Shown here in pieces: positions 6,385 through 6,806 of a stretch of 6,806 bases of DNA (position 1 is the first letter of the stretch; each line of letters starts with the position of its first letter). Under the pieces are notes generated by a model. The model did no database searches. It was given only the letters and a program-made list of their open reading frames with translations, and was not told where the DNA came from. This DNA is from Thermoactinomycetaceae bacterium (GTDB taxonomy: Bacteria; Bacillota; Bacilli; Thermoactinomycetales; Thermoactinomycetaceae): assembly GCA_025449475.1 (NCBI GenBank), contig JANWJM010000087.1, positions 1 to 6,806 on the forward strand. Direction: 5' to 3'. A program made the position numbers and the translations under genes.

Positions 6385-6806
6385 TTATTGTCTTCGCTTA
6401 CTTAGCTGATCTGCATACACAGCTAAGATAATAACAAGGCCAATCACCATTTGTTGATAAAAGGAAGATACATTGAGGAGTGTGAGTCCATTGCGCAACG
6501 TTCCAATAATCAATGCGCCGATTAAGGTGCCAATAATACTCCCTGAACCTCCCATTAAGCTGGCTCCACCCATTACGGCCGCCGCAATTGCATCCAACTC
6601 ATACATCGTCCCCGCTGTGGGTTCAGCTGCACCAATCCGTGCAACAAGAATCAATGCTCCAAGAGCGGATGCTAAACCACTGATGATGTATACTCCCAAC
6701 AAGGTTCGATTGATATTAATCCCAGTCAGTTTGGCTGCTTCATAATTTCCTCCAACCGCAACAACATGCTGTCCAAAAGGCGTATACTTGAGGATGAAAT
6801 AGGCAA
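6385..6806 (-). CDS. RbsC-type sugar ABC transporter permease, C-terminal part
   Basis: This frame stays open to the window edge, giving about 139 visible residues plus the stop; the N-terminal part lies outside. It is the C-terminal portion of an inner-membrane permease of the ribose/xylose/galactose (RbsC/XylH) class, which imports unphosphorylated sugars with an RbsA-type ATPase and an RbsB-type binding protein. Diagnostic segments in order are FGQHVVAVGGNYEAAKLTGI (the cytoplasmic EAA-like loop), a hydrophobic VYIISGLASALGALIL segment, GAAEPTAGTMYELDAIAAAV, GGSGSIIGTLIGALIIGTL, and SSFYQQMVIGLVIILAVYAD near the C-terminus. The family is usually about 310-340 residues, so just over half is missing. 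The stop lies 25 bases before the aldehyde dehydrogenase ATG, suggesting co-transcription. The sugar cannot be read from this fragment; genes for the ATPase and binding protein are expected upstream. Confidence 0.92.
   Translation of the reverse strand, partial: AYFILKYTPFGQHVVAVGGNYEAAKLTGININRTLLGVYIISGLASALGALILVARIGAAEPTAGTMYELDAIAAAVMGGASLMGGSGSIIGTLIGALIIGTLRNGLTLLNVSSFYQQMVIGLVIILAVYADQLSKRRQ

Noticed and set aside
6473..6745. Plus-strand open frame opposite the permease
   Set aside because: The proline/alanine-rich translation is the mirror of the permease's glycine/alanine-rich membrane helices; not a gene.
1..6806. CRISPR arrays, insertion sequences, tRNA or rRNA genes, toxin-antitoxin or defence genes
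   Set aside because: None seen: there are no direct repeat arrays, transposase motifs or RNA gene signatures, and the window is almost fully occupied by metabolic genes.

Overview
The window reads as part of a carbohydrate-catabolism locus of a low-to-moderate GC Gram-positive bacterium, most likely of the order Bacillales. Support for this comes from strong AGGAGG/AAGGAG-type ribosome binding sites, use of a TTG start, an AT-leaning coding sequence and Bacillus-like protein sequences. I cannot name the species.

All six genes lie on the minus strand, so the biological order runs from high to low coordinates: (1) the C-terminal part of an RbsC-type sugar ABC transporter permease (6385-6806, cut by the window edge); (2) an NAD-type aldehyde dehydrogenase (4899-6359); (3) a LacI-family repressor (3842-4870); (4) a DUF993 protein, a class I aldolase-like relative of dihydrodipicolinate synthase (2649-3824); (5) an iron-containing group III alcohol dehydrogenase (1436-2623); and (6) a GarK/GlxK-type glycerate 2-kinase (165-1283). 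Genes 1-5 are separated by only 17-28 bases and look like one operon. Gene 6 follows after 152 bases that contain a long perfect hairpin. That hairpin carries its T-tract on the plus strand, so it is not a normal terminator for the operon. The left edge (1-60) holds a plus-strand intrinsic terminator, probably ending a convergent gene outside the window.

A working model (inference): a sugar or sugar derivative enters unphosphorylated through the Rbs-like transporter. It is processed by enzymes encoded upstream and then cleaved by the DUF993 protein through a Schiff-base lysine (Lys229). The aldehyde product is either oxidised by the aldehyde dehydrogenase or reduced by the alcohol dehydrogenase. 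If the aldehyde is glyceraldehyde, oxidation gives glycerate, which the kinase turns into 2-phosphoglycerate for lower glycolysis. This resembles the lower half of a non-phosphorylative Entner-Doudoroff route, but with an uncharacterised aldolase family in the cleavage position. The LacI-type protein is the obvious local regulator. I found no convincing operator for it, and the main promoter probably lies upstream of the window.

Start sites of the two dehydrogenases look better a few codons downstream of the longest reading frames, while the DUF993 gene appears to start at TTG behind a perfect Shine-Dalgarno sequence.
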